Of a stretch of DNA of 63,192 bases, positions 1 to 8,559 are shown piece after piece (position 1 is the first letter of the stretch; every line of letters begins with the position of its first letter). Source of the DNA: Faecalispora jeddahensis (GTDB lineage: Bacteria > Bacillota > Clostridia > Oscillospirales > Acutalibacteraceae); NCBI RefSeq assembly GCF_000577335.1, contig NZ_CBYL010000020.1:1-63192 (forward strand), read 5' to 3'. The translations under genes were made by a program, and so were the position numbers. Below the pieces are notes generated by a model. It worked only from the letters and a program-made list of their open reading frames with translations. It ran no database searches and had not been told where the DNA came from.

Positions 1-240
1 CGCAGCTTGCCCGCCGATGCAGACCGTGCTCCTCGTGTCGGGGCGGGCACTTGCTTTCGTAAAAGAGCGACGTTAGGCAAACAGCTTTCGAGGGCAGAGC
101 CTTGCACATGCGAGACGAATCGAGTACGAAGCGAAAACCTTTCTCCCCGCTGTTCCGCGATGTACCCTCAAACTCAGTCTGCCCCAACCTGGAAAACAAG
201 ATACTCCCCCAGTTGAAATTCCCTCTATGGTGAAACCACA
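1..240. repeat. GC-rich intergenic repeat copy at window edge
   Basis: No convincing gene lies here. Around positions 30-58 the sequence reads GTGTCGGGGCGGGCACTTGC followed by TTTCG. It closely matches the reverse complement of the segment near 43060-43095 (GTGCCGGGGCGGGCACTTAC then TTTCG). This suggests a dispersed structured repeat cut by the window edge. Short open frames across it lack ribosome binding sites and family features. What lies to the left is unknown. Confidence 0.4.
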
Positions 241-283
241 GAAAGACGATTATAAAATGAAAGCACCCAAAATCTTTCGCAAA

Positions 284-325
284 CACAGTAAAAGGACGGA
301 GCAAATGCTCCGTCCTTTTACTGTG
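284..325. terminator. Long perfect hairpin, terminator after noc
   Basis: A perfect 20-bp stem (284-303 with 306-325) with a 2-nt loop lies 46 nt downstream of the noc stop codon. The core AAGGACGGAGCA...TGCTCCGTCCTT is flanked by A and T runs inside the stem, so it can work as an intrinsic terminator in either direction. It probably ends the mnmE-mnmG-rsmG-noc transcript. Confidence 0.65.
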
Positions 326-371
326 GAAAATAAATAAGGGAATGGGGAAATTCCTTGTAAGCTGAATTGAT

Positions 372-1196
372 TTAGGCTGGCCTGCGCTTATTCGCGACTG
401 CCTGTTCCTTTGGGATGCGCACCACATACTCAATAAATTCTTCTGTTTCGCGGTTCTGTTCTACCGCGTCGATCCCAGATTGACGCATGGTGTCTACCGC
501 GTGCCGGATCGTATTGAGGAACAGCCGTACATCCTTAATCACAAACGTGCGTTTATTTTTTACGACCTGTGGCTGCGTGGCCCGTTCTATTTCTTCATTC
601 ACGAGTTCCTCTGTCTGACGAACATTCAGATTCTCATTGATTATTTTGTTTAATAGCCGAGTGCGAACTTCTTCGCTTTCGATTCTCAGCAGCGCACGCG
701 CGTGGCGCTCGGTCAAACCCGCGTGAGAGATCATGGTGCGCTCAGTTTCTGAAAGACGGAGCAGCCGAAGCTTGTTCGCAATTGCGGATTGGCTCTTCCC
801 CAGCCGGGAAGCTGCTTCCTCCTGCGTGACGCCCCACTCTTCGATCAACCGGCGGATTCCTTCGGCCTCTTCAAAGATTTGCAGATCCTGCCGTTGAAGA
901 TTCTCTAGGATTGCGTAAATCGCAGACTGCTGTTCATCACAGTCTACCAGAATGCACGGCGCGGTTTTCATCCCGGCCATAAAACAGGCGCGCAGCCGGC
1001 GTTCCCCGGCAATCAGCTCATACCCGCCCGCTACCCTGCGTACCGTCAGCGGCTGCAGCAGACCGTTGGCCCGGATGCTGTCGGAAAGCTCCTGCAGCTC
1101 TCGCGGCGCGAAGATGCGGCGCGGCTGTGACGGATTGGGCCGGATTTGATTGAGCGGGATATCATTCACCCGCTTCTTTTCCTGAAAGAATAACAA
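372..1196 (-). CDS. noc: Nucleoid occlusion protein Noc (ParB family)
   Basis: ParB-family CTP-dependent DNA clamp of 274 residues, likely the nucleoid occlusion factor that keeps the division ring off the chromosome. The ParB N-terminal domain has GERRLRA at 64-70 (CTP/arginine patch) and ENLQR at 98-102. A helix-turn-helix at about 124-147 contains KSQSAIANKLRLL, closer to Bacillus Noc than to Spo0J. It is last in the mnmE-mnmG-rsmG-noc cluster, the usual Noc place. The segment before the ParB domain is short (about 12 residues, starting MLFFQEKK), so any membrane-binding amphipathic helix is minimal. No parA/soj is visible in the remaining 371 bases. A plain ParB (Spo0J) role is the alternative. 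Confidence 0.82.
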   Translation of the reverse strand: MLFFQEKKRVNDIPLNQIRPNPSQPRRIFAPRELQELSDSIRANGLLQPLTVRRVAGGYELIAGERRLRACFMAGMKTAPCILVDCDEQQSAIYAILENLQRQDLQIFEEAEGIRRLIEEWGVTQEEAASRLGKSQSAIANKLRLLRLSETERTMISHAGLTERHARALLRIESEEVRTRLLNKIINENLNVRQTEELVNEEIERATQPQVVKNKRTFVIKDVRLFLNTIRHAVDTMRQSGIDAVEQNRETEEFIEYVVRIPKEQAVANKRRPA

Positions 1197-1304
1197 AGCG
1201 CCGCCCCCCTGCTTGTCTGTTTTTTTCAGAATAGCACAGGAGACGGCGAATGTTCTGTTGAATTATGACTTGTACAAATAATTTTTTGCTTAGATTTATG
1301 GCTG

Positions 1305-2015
1305 TTAAAGGGGAGATTTCGCAATTTTTGAGCCGTGGCGCGGATATTTGTCGGACATGGCCGCTGTTTTGCGACAGATGATCACATTCCGTTCGCTGCC
1401 GTCCGGTAGAGTAAAGGACTGCGTGCTTTCTGTGCGCGCACCCAAAATTGAAATCGCTTTCTTTGCAGCAACCGACTCTTCTGCCGCACCCGGACCCTTC
1501 ATTGCCGCAAAGGCACCGCCGCGGCGCACAAACGGCAGACAGTATTCACACAGAATCGGCAGCGGCGCAACGGCGCGCGCACACGCTAAATCAAACTGTT
1601 CGCGCAGCTTCGGCTGACGGCCACCCTCTTCTGCTCTCGCATGGATCAGCTCAGCGGAAAGCCCCAGTGCATCACACACAGCCTGTAAGAAATTCAGTCG
1701 CTTCTGCAGGCTGTCGAGCAGGGTCAGACGGATATCCGTCCGGTACAATAATAAAGGGATTCCCGGAAAACCGGCGCCGGTTCCAACGTCGATCACTTTT
1801 GCATTCTCAGGAATCTCAACGGCCTTTAGGAGCAGCAGGCTGTCTAGAAAATGTTTTTCCACTACCTGCTGCGGTTCCGTGATGGCAGTCAGATTCATTT
1901 TTTCATTCCATTCCAGCAGCAGTTCCATATAGGTTTGAAAGGCCGCCGCCTGCTGTGCGCTAATAGAAAGGCCATACCGTGCAGAAAGCTCGATCAGCTG
2001 CTGTTCCATATTCAT
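1305..2015 (-). CDS. rsmG: 16S rRNA (guanine527-N7)-methyltransferase RsmG
   Basis: SAM-dependent methyltransferase of 236 residues (GidB) that makes m7G527 in 16S rRNA; loss in other bacteria gives low-level streptomycin resistance. The Rossmann motif I VIDVGTGAGFPGIPL sits near residue 74, and a CARAV motif and MKGPG follow. I chose the ATG at 2015, which overlaps the mnmG stop (TGATG, one shared base) and has AGGAGG about 10 nt upstream. A longer in-frame start at 2057 would lie inside mnmG without a better site. Translationally coupled to mnmG. Confidence 0.93.
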   Translation of the reverse strand: MNMEQQLIELSARYGLSISAQQAAAFQTYMELLLEWNEKMNLTAITEPQQVVEKHFLDSLLLLKAVEIPENAKVIDVGTGAGFPGIPLLLYRTDIRLTLLDSLQKRLNFLQAVCDALGLSAELIHARAEEGGRQPKLREQFDLACARAVAPLPILCEYCLPFVRRGGAFAAMKGPGAAEESVAAKKAISILGARTESTQSFTLPDGSERNVIICRKTAAMSDKYPRHGSKIAKSPL

Positions 2016-3901
2016 CACAGAGCAGCTTCCTCCTTCCCTTCCTGCCGGGCCAGCCAAATCAGAAGCACCGAAATATCTGCCGGACTCACCCCAGAAATAC
2101 GGGAAGCCTGCCCGATACTCGCCGGGCGAATCTTCTGCAGTTTTTCCTGTGCTTCGAGCCGAAGGCCAGTGATCCCGGTATAGTCAAGGCCCTTCGGGAG
2201 CAGGCGCTGCTCCAGGCGGCGCATCTCTGCAATATCCGCTTTTTGGCGGCGAATATATCCTTCATACATGATTTCGATTTCTACATTTTCCAGCACGGCA
2301 GCCGGAAGCTGGGGTCGTCCAGAATCTACCGGGGCCAGTACCTCATAATTCAGTTCCGGGCGGCGCAGCAGGTCGATCAGGTGTACGCCGGTAGAAACCG
2401 GTGATGTTCCACGTGAAACAAGAATCTGATTCAGCTCCTCTGTGGGAGAAAGCACCGTCTGTTCGGCGCGTTTCCGCTCCTGCTCCTTTAGTGTCTGCTT
2501 TTCCTGAAAGCGCGCAAAGCGCTCATCGCTGATCAAACCGAGTTCATGTCCCAGCGGAGTCATACGCTCGTCCGCGTTGTCCTGCCGCAGTACCAGGCGA
2601 TATTCCGAACGCGAGGTCATCATACGGTAAGGGTCGCTGACGCCCTTGGTGACAAGGTCATCTACCAACGTGCCGATATACGAGCCCGCACGGTCGAGAA
2701 TGATCTGTTCTTTTTCCTGTGCACGCCGCGCGGCGTTGATTCCCGCCAAAAGCCCCTGTGCGGCAGCCTCTTCATAGCCGGAGCTGCCGTTGAACTGGCC
2801 TGCGCCATACAGGCCGGGTAAATCCTGAAATTCGAGTGTGGGATCAAGCTGCAAAGGGTCGACGCAATCATACTCAATGGCATAGGCGCAGCGCATGATT
2901 TCCACGTGCTCTAGGCCCGCAATCGTGCGGTAAAAAGCAAGCTGCACTTCCTCCGGCAAAGAGGATGACATCCCCTGCAAATACAGCTCTTCGGTATCCA
3001 TGCCGCAGGGCTCAATGAACAGCTGGTGACGCTTCTTATCGGTAAAACGCATGATTTTATCTTCAAAACTGGGGCAGTAGCGCGGTCCCACGCCCTCGAT
3101 CTTCCCCGCATACAGCGGCGAGCGGTGAATATTCTTCAGAATAATTTCTTTGGTGGCGTCGTTTGTCCAGGCAATATGACACACCGCCCGATTCTTTGGG
3201 AGTTCGGCGGTATCGTAAGAGAACGGCACAACCGGTTCGTCCCCCTCCTGCACCTCCAGGCCGGAAAGATCGATACTCGAGCGCAGCACGCGTGCGGGGG
3301 TTCCCGTTTTAAAGCGGCGCAGGCTCACCCCCAGCTTTCGCAGCGGCTCCGATAAAAACGATGCCGGGAACAGGCCGTCCGGCCCGCTCTCATAGGCAAC
3401 ATCGCCCACGTAGATTTTACCGCTGAGATAGGTTCCCGTGGCAAGCACAACGCATTTTGCGGTATAGCCCGCACCCATGCGCGTCACTGCCTGCCAGGAA
3501 CCGTCTTCATTGAGGAACAAGTCCACAATCTCACCCTGCTTAAGCTGCAGGTTCGGCTGCAGCTCAAGCTTGTGTTTCATGATCTTCGAATATTCGCGCC
3601 GGTCGATCTGCGCACGCAGGGAATGCACCGCCGGACCCTTGCCCAGATTCAGCATTCGGCTTTGGATTGTGCAGGCGTCCGCCGTCCTGCCCATTTCACC
3701 GCCAAGCGCGTCGATCTCACGCACAAGATGGCCCTTTGCCGTTCCCCCAATGGAAGGATTGCAAGGACAGTTGCCTACCGCGTCGAGATTGATGGTAAAG
3801 ACCACCGTACGGCAGCCCAGCCGCGCAGAGGCCAAGGCCGCTTCAATTCCGGCGTGGCCCGCGCCGATCACAATTACATCATATTGATCTGCCTGATACA
3901 T
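2015..3901 (-). CDS. mnmG: tRNA uridine-5-carboxymethylaminomethyl modification enzyme MnmG
   Basis: FAD-dependent GidA protein of 628 residues that with MnmE installs the (carboxymethyl)aminomethyl group on U34 of certain tRNAs. The dinucleotide-binding motif GAGHAGIEAA is at about 13-22, the CNPSIGG motif follows near residue 49, and the conserved Cys in the RYCPS motif is present. The chosen ATG at 3901 gives the length usual for the family and starts just before the FAD motif; an in-frame upstream ATG at 3958 would add 19 residues unlike the family. Second gene of the mnmE operon, 109 nt after mnmE. Confidence 0.94.
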   Translation of the reverse strand: MYQADQYDVIVIGAGHAGIEAALASARLGCRTVVFTINLDAVGNCPCNPSIGGTAKGHLVREIDALGGEMGRTADACTIQSRMLNLGKGPAVHSLRAQIDRREYSKIMKHKLELQPNLQLKQGEIVDLFLNEDGSWQAVTRMGAGYTAKCVVLATGTYLSGKIYVGDVAYESGPDGLFPASFLSEPLRKLGVSLRRFKTGTPARVLRSSIDLSGLEVQEGDEPVVPFSYDTAELPKNRAVCHIAWTNDATKEIILKNIHRSPLYAGKIEGVGPRYCPSFEDKIMRFTDKKRHQLFIEPCGMDTEELYLQGMSSSLPEEVQLAFYRTIAGLEHVEIMRCAYAIEYDCVDPLQLDPTLEFQDLPGLYGAGQFNGSSGYEEAAAQGLLAGINAARRAQEKEQIILDRAGSYIGTLVDDLVTKGVSDPYRMMTSRSEYRLVLRQDNADERMTPLGHELGLISDERFARFQEKQTLKEQERKRAEQTVLSPTEELNQILVSRGTSPVSTGVHLIDLLRRPELNYEVLAPVDSGRPQLPAAVLENVEIEIMYEGYIRRQKADIAEMRRLEQRLLPKGLDYTGITGLRLEAQEKLQKIRPASIGQASRISGVSPADISVLLIWLARQEGKEEAAL

Positions 3902-4010
3902 CGTTATTTCGCACCTGATTCCTTTCCGCCCCACAGGCGGTTTCCTGAAAATTTCCACATCGTTTTTACGAGCCTGTTCTGCTCATGGCAGGTTCATTAT
4001 CATAACATCT

Positions 4011-5396
4011 TTATTTACCGACACAGAAATGTGCAAACACCGTGTCAACAATCTCATTGGTCGCGCGCTCCCCTGTCAGCTCCAGCAGAGCAGAAACAGC
4101 GCTCTCTACAGAAACAGTCACCGCATCCAGCGTCATGCCCCCGATTAAAGCATCCATCGCTTCTTCCAGGCGTTCCTTGGCGCGGCGGGCAGTATCACGC
4201 TGGCGTTCGGTGAACAGGATCCCCTCGGAGGGATTCAAATCCGCCGTATGGAGAAGCTGTTCCACCGCCCGCTGCAGCTCAGCAAGACCGTCGCCGCTTC
4301 TTGCAGAAATATATACGTATTGTTGAAATTTATTTTGAATATACTCAATGTCAATTTTTTGTTCCAAATCACTTTTATTGATCACCGCAACCGCCGGCGT
4401 TCCAGATAAACGAGAGATCAGCTCCTGATCCTCCTCCGTCAGCGGTGAAGAGGAGTCAAACACCGCCAGCACCAGCTGCGCAGTACTTAGGCGATCTTTG
4501 GCGCGGTCAACCCCAATGCTCTCCACCGGGTCATCTGTTTCACGCAGGCCCGCCGTATCGGCCAGACGCAGAGGAACGCCGCCAAGCAGCACTGTTTCCT
4601 CCACAATATCGCGTGTGGTGCCGGCATACTCCGTCACGATGGAACGCTCACACCCCGCCAGCAGATTCATCAGAGTCGATTTGCCGACGTTGGGCCGGCC
4701 GACGATCACCGTATCGACCCCCTCCCGCAGCACTCTCCCGGCATCGAACTGGTCAAGCAGCCGGGTCAGGTCATCCTGTACGCTCTGCAGGGTAGCCTTG
4801 AGAGAGGACTCATCCAATTGGGGAATATCCTCCTCCGGGTAATCCGCCCACGCGGAAAGATGGGCTGCGACGGTGAGCAGCTGTTCCCGGCTTCCCTGAA
4901 TCCGGCGATAAAGAGCGCCCTCCCGGCCCGCACGCGCGGTGCGAAGCGCCTGGCTGCCCTGTGCGCCGATCAGCTGCATCACCGATTCAGCCTGGGTCAG
5001 ATCCATTTTTCCGTTCAGAAACGCGCGGCGGGTAAATTCACCCGGCCCGGCCGGGGAAGCGCCCGCAGCCAGAACGGAATCGAGCACACGGCGCAAAAGG
5101 TACAGCCCGCCGTGACACGAAAGCTCCACGACGTCTTCACCGGTGTAGCTGTGGGGCGCAACAAACACGGTGGCCACCGCTTCATCGATCCGCTCTTTCG
5201 ACTGGCTGCCAAAGCGGCAAACCCATCCATATAAAGCGGTATAGCCGGGTATTTCTTCTATTTTCTGTCCCCTGGCCGAAACAAACACGCGGCCCGCGAT
5301 CTGCCGCGCACCGGGGCCGGAAATCCGGATAACACCAATTCCGCCGGGAGCCTGCGCAGTCGAAATCGCCGCAATGGCGGAAGCTTTCTGTTCCAT
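4011..5396 (-). CDS. mnmE: tRNA modification GTPase MnmE
   Basis: Potassium-activated GTPase (TrmE/ThdF), 461 residues, partner of MnmG in U34 modification. The N-terminal tetrahydrofolate-binding domain includes PGGIGVIRISG; the helical domain carries an inserted G domain with GRPNVGKSTLMN (P-loop) and DTAGLRET (switch II). The protein ends FCVGK, the FC(I/V)GK motif whose Cys is essential. Start at 5396 follows AAGGAGAG with 5-6 nt spacing; an upstream GTG at 5417 is less likely. A hairpin just upstream (5419-5447) separates it from jag, so it probably begins a new transcription unit. Confidence 0.94.
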   Translation of the reverse strand: MEQKASAIAAISTAQAPGGIGVIRISGPGARQIAGRVFVSARGQKIEEIPGYTALYGWVCRFGSQSKERIDEAVATVFVAPHSYTGEDVVELSCHGGLYLLRRVLDSVLAAGASPAGPGEFTRRAFLNGKMDLTQAESVMQLIGAQGSQALRTARAGREGALYRRIQGSREQLLTVAAHLSAWADYPEEDIPQLDESSLKATLQSVQDDLTRLLDQFDAGRVLREGVDTVIVGRPNVGKSTLMNLLAGCERSIVTEYAGTTRDIVEETVLLGGVPLRLADTAGLRETDDPVESIGVDRAKDRLSTAQLVLAVFDSSSPLTEEDQELISRLSGTPAVAVINKSDLEQKIDIEYIQNKFQQYVYISARSGDGLAELQRAVEQLLHTADLNPSEGILFTERQRDTARRAKERLEEAMDALIGGMTLDAVTVSVESAVSALLELTGERATNEIVDTVFAHFCVGK

Positions 5397-5418
5397 GATT
5401 CTCTCCTTTTGTACCACA

Positions 5419-5447
5419 AAAAGCGGCTCGTTTTACGAACCGCTTTT
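5419..5447 (-). terminator. Intrinsic terminator between jag and mnmE
   Basis: On the minus strand AAAAGCGGTTCG pairs with CGAGCCGCTTTT (one G-U pair, 5-nt loop) followed by a T-rich end. It lies between the jag stop and the mnmE start and likely ends the rpmH-rnpA-yidD-yidC-jag transcript. On the plus strand the same pair is a C-A mismatch, so the minus direction is favoured. Confidence 0.6.
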
Positions 5448-5473
5448 CTTTCGTTCTTATCCTTGCGAAAAAG

Positions 5474-6352
5474 TCAATTTTCCTTTTTCGTTTCAATCTT
5501 GCTGTACAGAGGGCTATTGCCCTTTTTCACCGGACGGCTGTCTGCAGACTGCGAATAAGAGTCTCTTTGATCATGCTGCGCAGGCCGTCTGTCTCTGGAA
5601 TCGCGCGAAGGAGAACGTCCGCCAAAGTTCTTATTGCCGCCCTGCGGCCGTCCGCCGCGGTCTTTATGGAAGTCCCTGCCGCTGCGTGAAGAACGATCAT
5701 TCGGCCGGCGGAATGCGGGGCGCTCGCCGCCTTCGGGGCCAATTACCACATGGCGCGCCAGGTCCTCTCCCTCACTCCAGGATTTGACACCCTCAACCTC
5801 CTGCACCGCCGTGTGAATGATGCGGCGCTCGTAAGGGTTCATGGGCTCAAGGGAGCAGTTGCGCTGAGTTTTGAGTGCTTTTGCAGCCATCTTCTTGCCG
5901 AGCGCTTCGAGCGTTTCTTTCCGCTTCTCGCGGTAATTTCCAATGTCGAGCGTGATTCTGTAATAAGAATCCTCCACATGATTTGCCACCAGGCCAGAAA
6001 GATACTGAAGAGAATCGAGCGTTTCTCCTCTGTGGCCGATGATAAAGCCGATGTCGTCGCCGGTGAGGGTCAAAAGGGCACCATTCTCCTGCTCGGCGAT
6101 CGTAATCTCTACCGAGGGAATGCCCATCTGCCCCAGAACCTGTTTGAGGTAATCTGCGGCCGCCTCTGCGGGACCGGATTTGATGAATGCGCGTACTTTC
6201 GCGGGTGCGCCGCCAAAAAGGCCGAATTTCTTTTTCTCAGGGAGCTCCAAAATTTCAAATTCCGCTTCATGTGATTCTACTCCGAGCAGCTTGCAGGCCT
6301 CTTCAAACGCCTGCTCTACGGAATCTCCCGTTGCAATCGCTTCTTTAACCAC
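5474..6352 (-). CDS. khpB: RNA-binding protein Jag/KhpB with Arg-rich tail
   Basis: Jag/KhpB/EloR family RNA-binding protein, 292 residues, encoded after yidC as usual. An N-terminal Jag domain (about 1-50, KKFGLFGG motif) is followed by a KH domain with IGHRGETLDSLQYL near 107-120 and an R3H domain (about 150-210; RHVVIGPE). Residues after about 212 form a tail rich in Arg, Gly, Ser and Asp with several RG/RD/RR pairs (RGGRPQGG, NFGGRSP), absent from short Jag proteins and predicted disordered. In streptococci and lactobacilli KhpB influences cell elongation and small-RNA binding; here that role is inferred. Confidence 0.88.
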   Translation of the reverse strand: MVKEAIATGDSVEQAFEEACKLLGVESHEAEFEILELPEKKKFGLFGGAPAKVRAFIKSGPAEAAADYLKQVLGQMGIPSVEITIAEQENGALLTLTGDDIGFIIGHRGETLDSLQYLSGLVANHVEDSYYRITLDIGNYREKRKETLEALGKKMAAKALKTQRNCSLEPMNPYERRIIHTAVQEVEGVKSWSEGEDLARHVVIGPEGGERPAFRRPNDRSSRSGRDFHKDRGGRPQGGNKNFGGRSPSRDSRDRRPAQHDQRDSYSQSADSRPVKKGNSPLYSKIETKKEN

Positions 6353-6385
6353 CTTCGCACCTCCAAATATTGAATCAGAAAACCG

Positions 6386-7498
6386 CTATTTTTTCTTCCC
6401 AAGGTAGCTGTCTTGGCCACCTGTGGATTTTCCGCTCTTCTTTTTCTGGCCGGATTCTTTTTTCACCGCAGACTGCTCGTCCTTCTGATTCTCCTGAGGA
6501 ACGAATTTTTCCGCGGGATACTGGCGAAGATGCGATGGCAGCGGCTCCAGTGCCGCTTCTTCCAGCTCCAGCAGCGCAACACGCTGTGCCTCCGCCTTTG
6601 CAGTCAGGGACGCCGGGCTGAAAAACGCATGAACCAAAAGCACCTGAATCAGGCTGGTGAGGGTAGAAATAATCCAGTAAAAACCTACCGCCGCGGGAAC
6701 GGACATGGCAAATACGGCAGAAATCGCCGGCAGGCCATACAGCATCCACTTCATGCAGCCCTGCTGCTGCTGCTGCATTGCAGGCTGCAGACGAGTCGTA
6801 ATTATCTGAGTAATGATAGAAGAAACAAGGCACAAAACGGGAATCAGCCACAGATTCGTCTGGAACATGGATACGAGCTTTCCAAAAAAGCTGGTAACCG
6901 AGGTGTCCGTGGGGGTACCCAAGAGGTTCAGCCCCAAGAAGTTAAAGCCGGAGCTGAGCGACTGTATTTTCGAAAGCTCGTCATCTGTGAACATCGTCAA
7001 ATAAGGACGAAGTACAGAGAAATGACGAACAATTTCCATTTCATTGTAAAAACCGTTCTGGTAAGTAAACGAGCCGCTGATGCCGGGAACAGTCTGCAAA
7101 ATCGAAACTGCCTGGGTTACGGCCTCTTTCCCAAGGTGCAATGCATTCGAAAGAGGATTGATCACGGTGTAGTACAAACCGATCATGATCGGGAAAGGGA
7201 TCAGCATGGGCAGGCAGCCGCTGGCGGGGTTGTACCCCTCTTTTTCATACAGCTTCTGCATTTCGTCGTTCATCTTTACACGGTCGTTGCCGTATTTTTT
7301 CTGCAGCTCTTTTTGCTTTGCAGAAAGCTTCGAGTTGGCCGCCATCGATTTTTGCTGATTGATGGAGAACGGGAACATCACGATTTTAAGAACAATGGTA
7401 AATAAGATGATCGCTACGCCATAATTCTTAAAAAGCTGATAAAAAATCCACAGCAGATACCCCAGAAAGCTGCCGAAAAAATTGCCTATCCCAACCAT
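6386..7498 (-). CDS. yidC: Membrane protein insertase YidC
   Basis: YidC/Oxa1/Alb3 insertase, 370 residues, for inner-membrane protein insertion with or without SecYEG. The Gram-positive layout is visible: a first membrane segment (VAIILFTIVLKIVMFPF), a charged cytoplasmic hairpin (QKELQKKYGNDRVKMNDEM), and further segments including the proline-rich CLPMLIPFPIMIGLYY. The C-terminus is a Lys-rich tail (KKKSGKS), typical of ribosome-contacting tails. A loop of about 80 residues between segments 2 and 3 is longer than in many Firmicutes. Start at 7498 has GAGAGG 7-8 nt upstream; the ATG at 7519 is less supported. There is no obvious lipobox. Confidence 0.92.
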   Translation of the reverse strand: MVGIGNFFGSFLGYLLWIFYQLFKNYGVAIILFTIVLKIVMFPFSINQQKSMAANSKLSAKQKELQKKYGNDRVKMNDEMQKLYEKEGYNPASGCLPMLIPFPIMIGLYYTVINPLSNALHLGKEAVTQAVSILQTVPGISGSFTYQNGFYNEMEIVRHFSVLRPYLTMFTDDELSKIQSLSSGFNFLGLNLLGTPTDTSVTSFFGKLVSMFQTNLWLIPVLCLVSSIITQIITTRLQPAMQQQQQGCMKWMLYGLPAISAVFAMSVPAAVGFYWIISTLTSLIQVLLVHAFFSPASLTAKAEAQRVALLELEEAALEPLPSHLRQYPAEKFVPQENQKDEQSAVKKESGQKKKSGKSTGGQDSYLGKKK

Positions 7499-7614
7499 AT
7501 AAAAACCTCTCTGTATCAAATTTCAATCTGCACTCCCCGTGCGGGAGCGCCACGTGATGGAGCTATACGAAAGGCAAACAGCAAAATCGCACGAAGCACT
7601 ATTGCAGTACGCCG

Positions 7615-7872
7615 TTATTTTCTTTTGCTGAAAAGTCTGCCGAGCAGACTTTCTCCCCGCTCCGGAACGGGATCGTATCCCCCGGGGTGAAACGGATTAC
7701 AGCGAAGAATACGCCAAATGGCCAGCAGAGTTCCCCGAATCGCACCAAACCGTTCAATCGCCTGAATCGCGTAGGCGCTGCAGGTGGGAACAAAGCGACA
7801 GCTTGGCTGCCTTTTCATTGGGGAAATCCATTTCTGGTACCCCCGTATCATTGCAATAAAAATGCGCTTCAT
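7615..7872 (-). CDS. yidD: Membrane protein insertion efficiency factor YidD
   Basis: Small YidD protein, 85 residues, thought to assist YidC-dependent insertion at the membrane. It shows the family pattern: [10 protein letters not shown], then [20 protein letters not shown] with the paired cysteines, then [14 protein letters not shown]. Its start overlaps the rnpA stop by 4 nt (ATGA), so the two are translationally coupled, and yidC follows 116 nt downstream. Confidence 0.95.
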   Translation of the reverse strand: MKRIFIAMIRGYQKWISPMKRQPSCRFVPTCSAYAIQAIERFGAIRGTLLAIWRILRCNPFHPGGYDPVPERGESLLGRLFSKRK

Positions 7873-8204
7873 TTTAAAACACCGGACTGAGACAAATGCT
7901 TTCGCATATCACAGAGGATGTCCGTACTTTTGACAAACGGTGTTTTCGCCCGCGCCACAAAAATCAGATCATACCCACCCGAAAGCTCCGGCATCAGCTG
8001 CCGGGCTGCTTCGCGGATGATGCGGCGGGAACGGTTGCGTTTGACCGCGTTTCCCGTTTTTTTGCTGGTGGTAATGCCCACCCGAATACAGTGCGCGCGA
8101 TTTTTCAGAACATAAGTGACCAGAATCGGCGACACAAAAGACTTGCCCTTCGCGTAAGCGCGGCGAAAGCTGCTGTTTTCACAAATCGGGACTATTTCGC
8201 TCAT
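7869..8204 (-). CDS. rnpA: Ribonuclease P protein component
   Basis: Protein subunit of RNase P, 111 residues, which aids 5' processing of tRNA precursors by the catalytic RNA. The N-terminal F-R-R pattern ([14 protein letters not shown]) and the RNR signature [14 protein letters not shown] at about 75-88 are diagnostic. It lies directly downstream of rpmH, and a hairpin in the gap could act as a partial terminator that gives more rpmH than rnpA mRNA, as is common for this pair. The stop overlaps yidD. Confidence 0.95.
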   Translation of the reverse strand: MSEIVPICENSSFRRAYAKGKSFVSPILVTYVLKNRAHCIRVGITTSKKTGNAVKRNRSRRIIREAARQLMPELSGGYDLIFVARAKTPFVKSTDILCDMRKHLSQSGVLK

Positions 8205-8244
8205 TGTGAAACCTCAACCTCCCCATATCCGGCCTTTCTGAAAA

Positions 8245-8281
8245 ATAAAACAAAGAAAGGCCACACTGCGGTGGCCCTTTC
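8245..8281 (-). terminator. Attenuator hairpin between rpmH and rnpA
   Basis: On the minus strand AAAGGGCCAC and GTGGCCTTT form a stem, followed by CTTTGTTTTATTTTT. It starts only about 7 nt after the rpmH stop, so it probably terminates part of the transcription reading from rpmH into rnpA. Confidence 0.65.
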
Positions 8282-8287
8282 AAAGCT

Positions 8288-8422
8288 TCAGTAAGACAAA
8301 CGCGCTCTTCCCTTGGCCCTGCGGCGCGCCAAAACTTTGCGGCCGTTTCTATCGGACATTCTCTTTCTGAACCCATGCTCTTTTTTTCTGTGGAGCTTCT
8401 TAGGCTGATAAGTTCTCAGCAT
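8288..8422 (-). CDS. rpmH: 50S ribosomal protein L34
   Basis: A 44-residue ribosomal protein of the large subunit. Reading starts [20 protein letters not shown] and ends [11 protein letters not shown], the standard L34 pattern: basic throughout, with the HGFRKRM core. AAAGGAGGG lies 6-8 nt before the ATG at 8422. It is the first gene of the leftward operon and has a strong promoter (TTGACA-18 bp-TATAAT) immediately upstream. Confidence 0.97.
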   Translation of the reverse strand: MLRTYQPKKLHRKKEHGFRKRMSDRNGRKVLARRRAKGRARLSY

Positions 8423-8461
8423 GAAAAACCCTCCTTTCGGGTACAAACCTTGCAATTTAGC

Positions 8462-8491
8462 ATTATAGCCTAATCACAGGCAAACTGTCAA
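8462..8491 (-). promoter_or_regulatory. Sigma-A promoter of rpmH operon
   Basis: Reading the minus strand, TTGACA (8491-8486) is followed after 18 bp by TATAAT (8467-8462). Both hexamers are perfect consensus. Transcription would begin near 8455 and enter rpmH after a leader of about 30 nt. Confidence 0.8.
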
Positions 8492-8559
8492 TAAAAAAAT
8501 ACAAATCCGCCCGATTCCGCTTTTGCATCATCATACCATACAACAGCCCAAAAAGAAAG

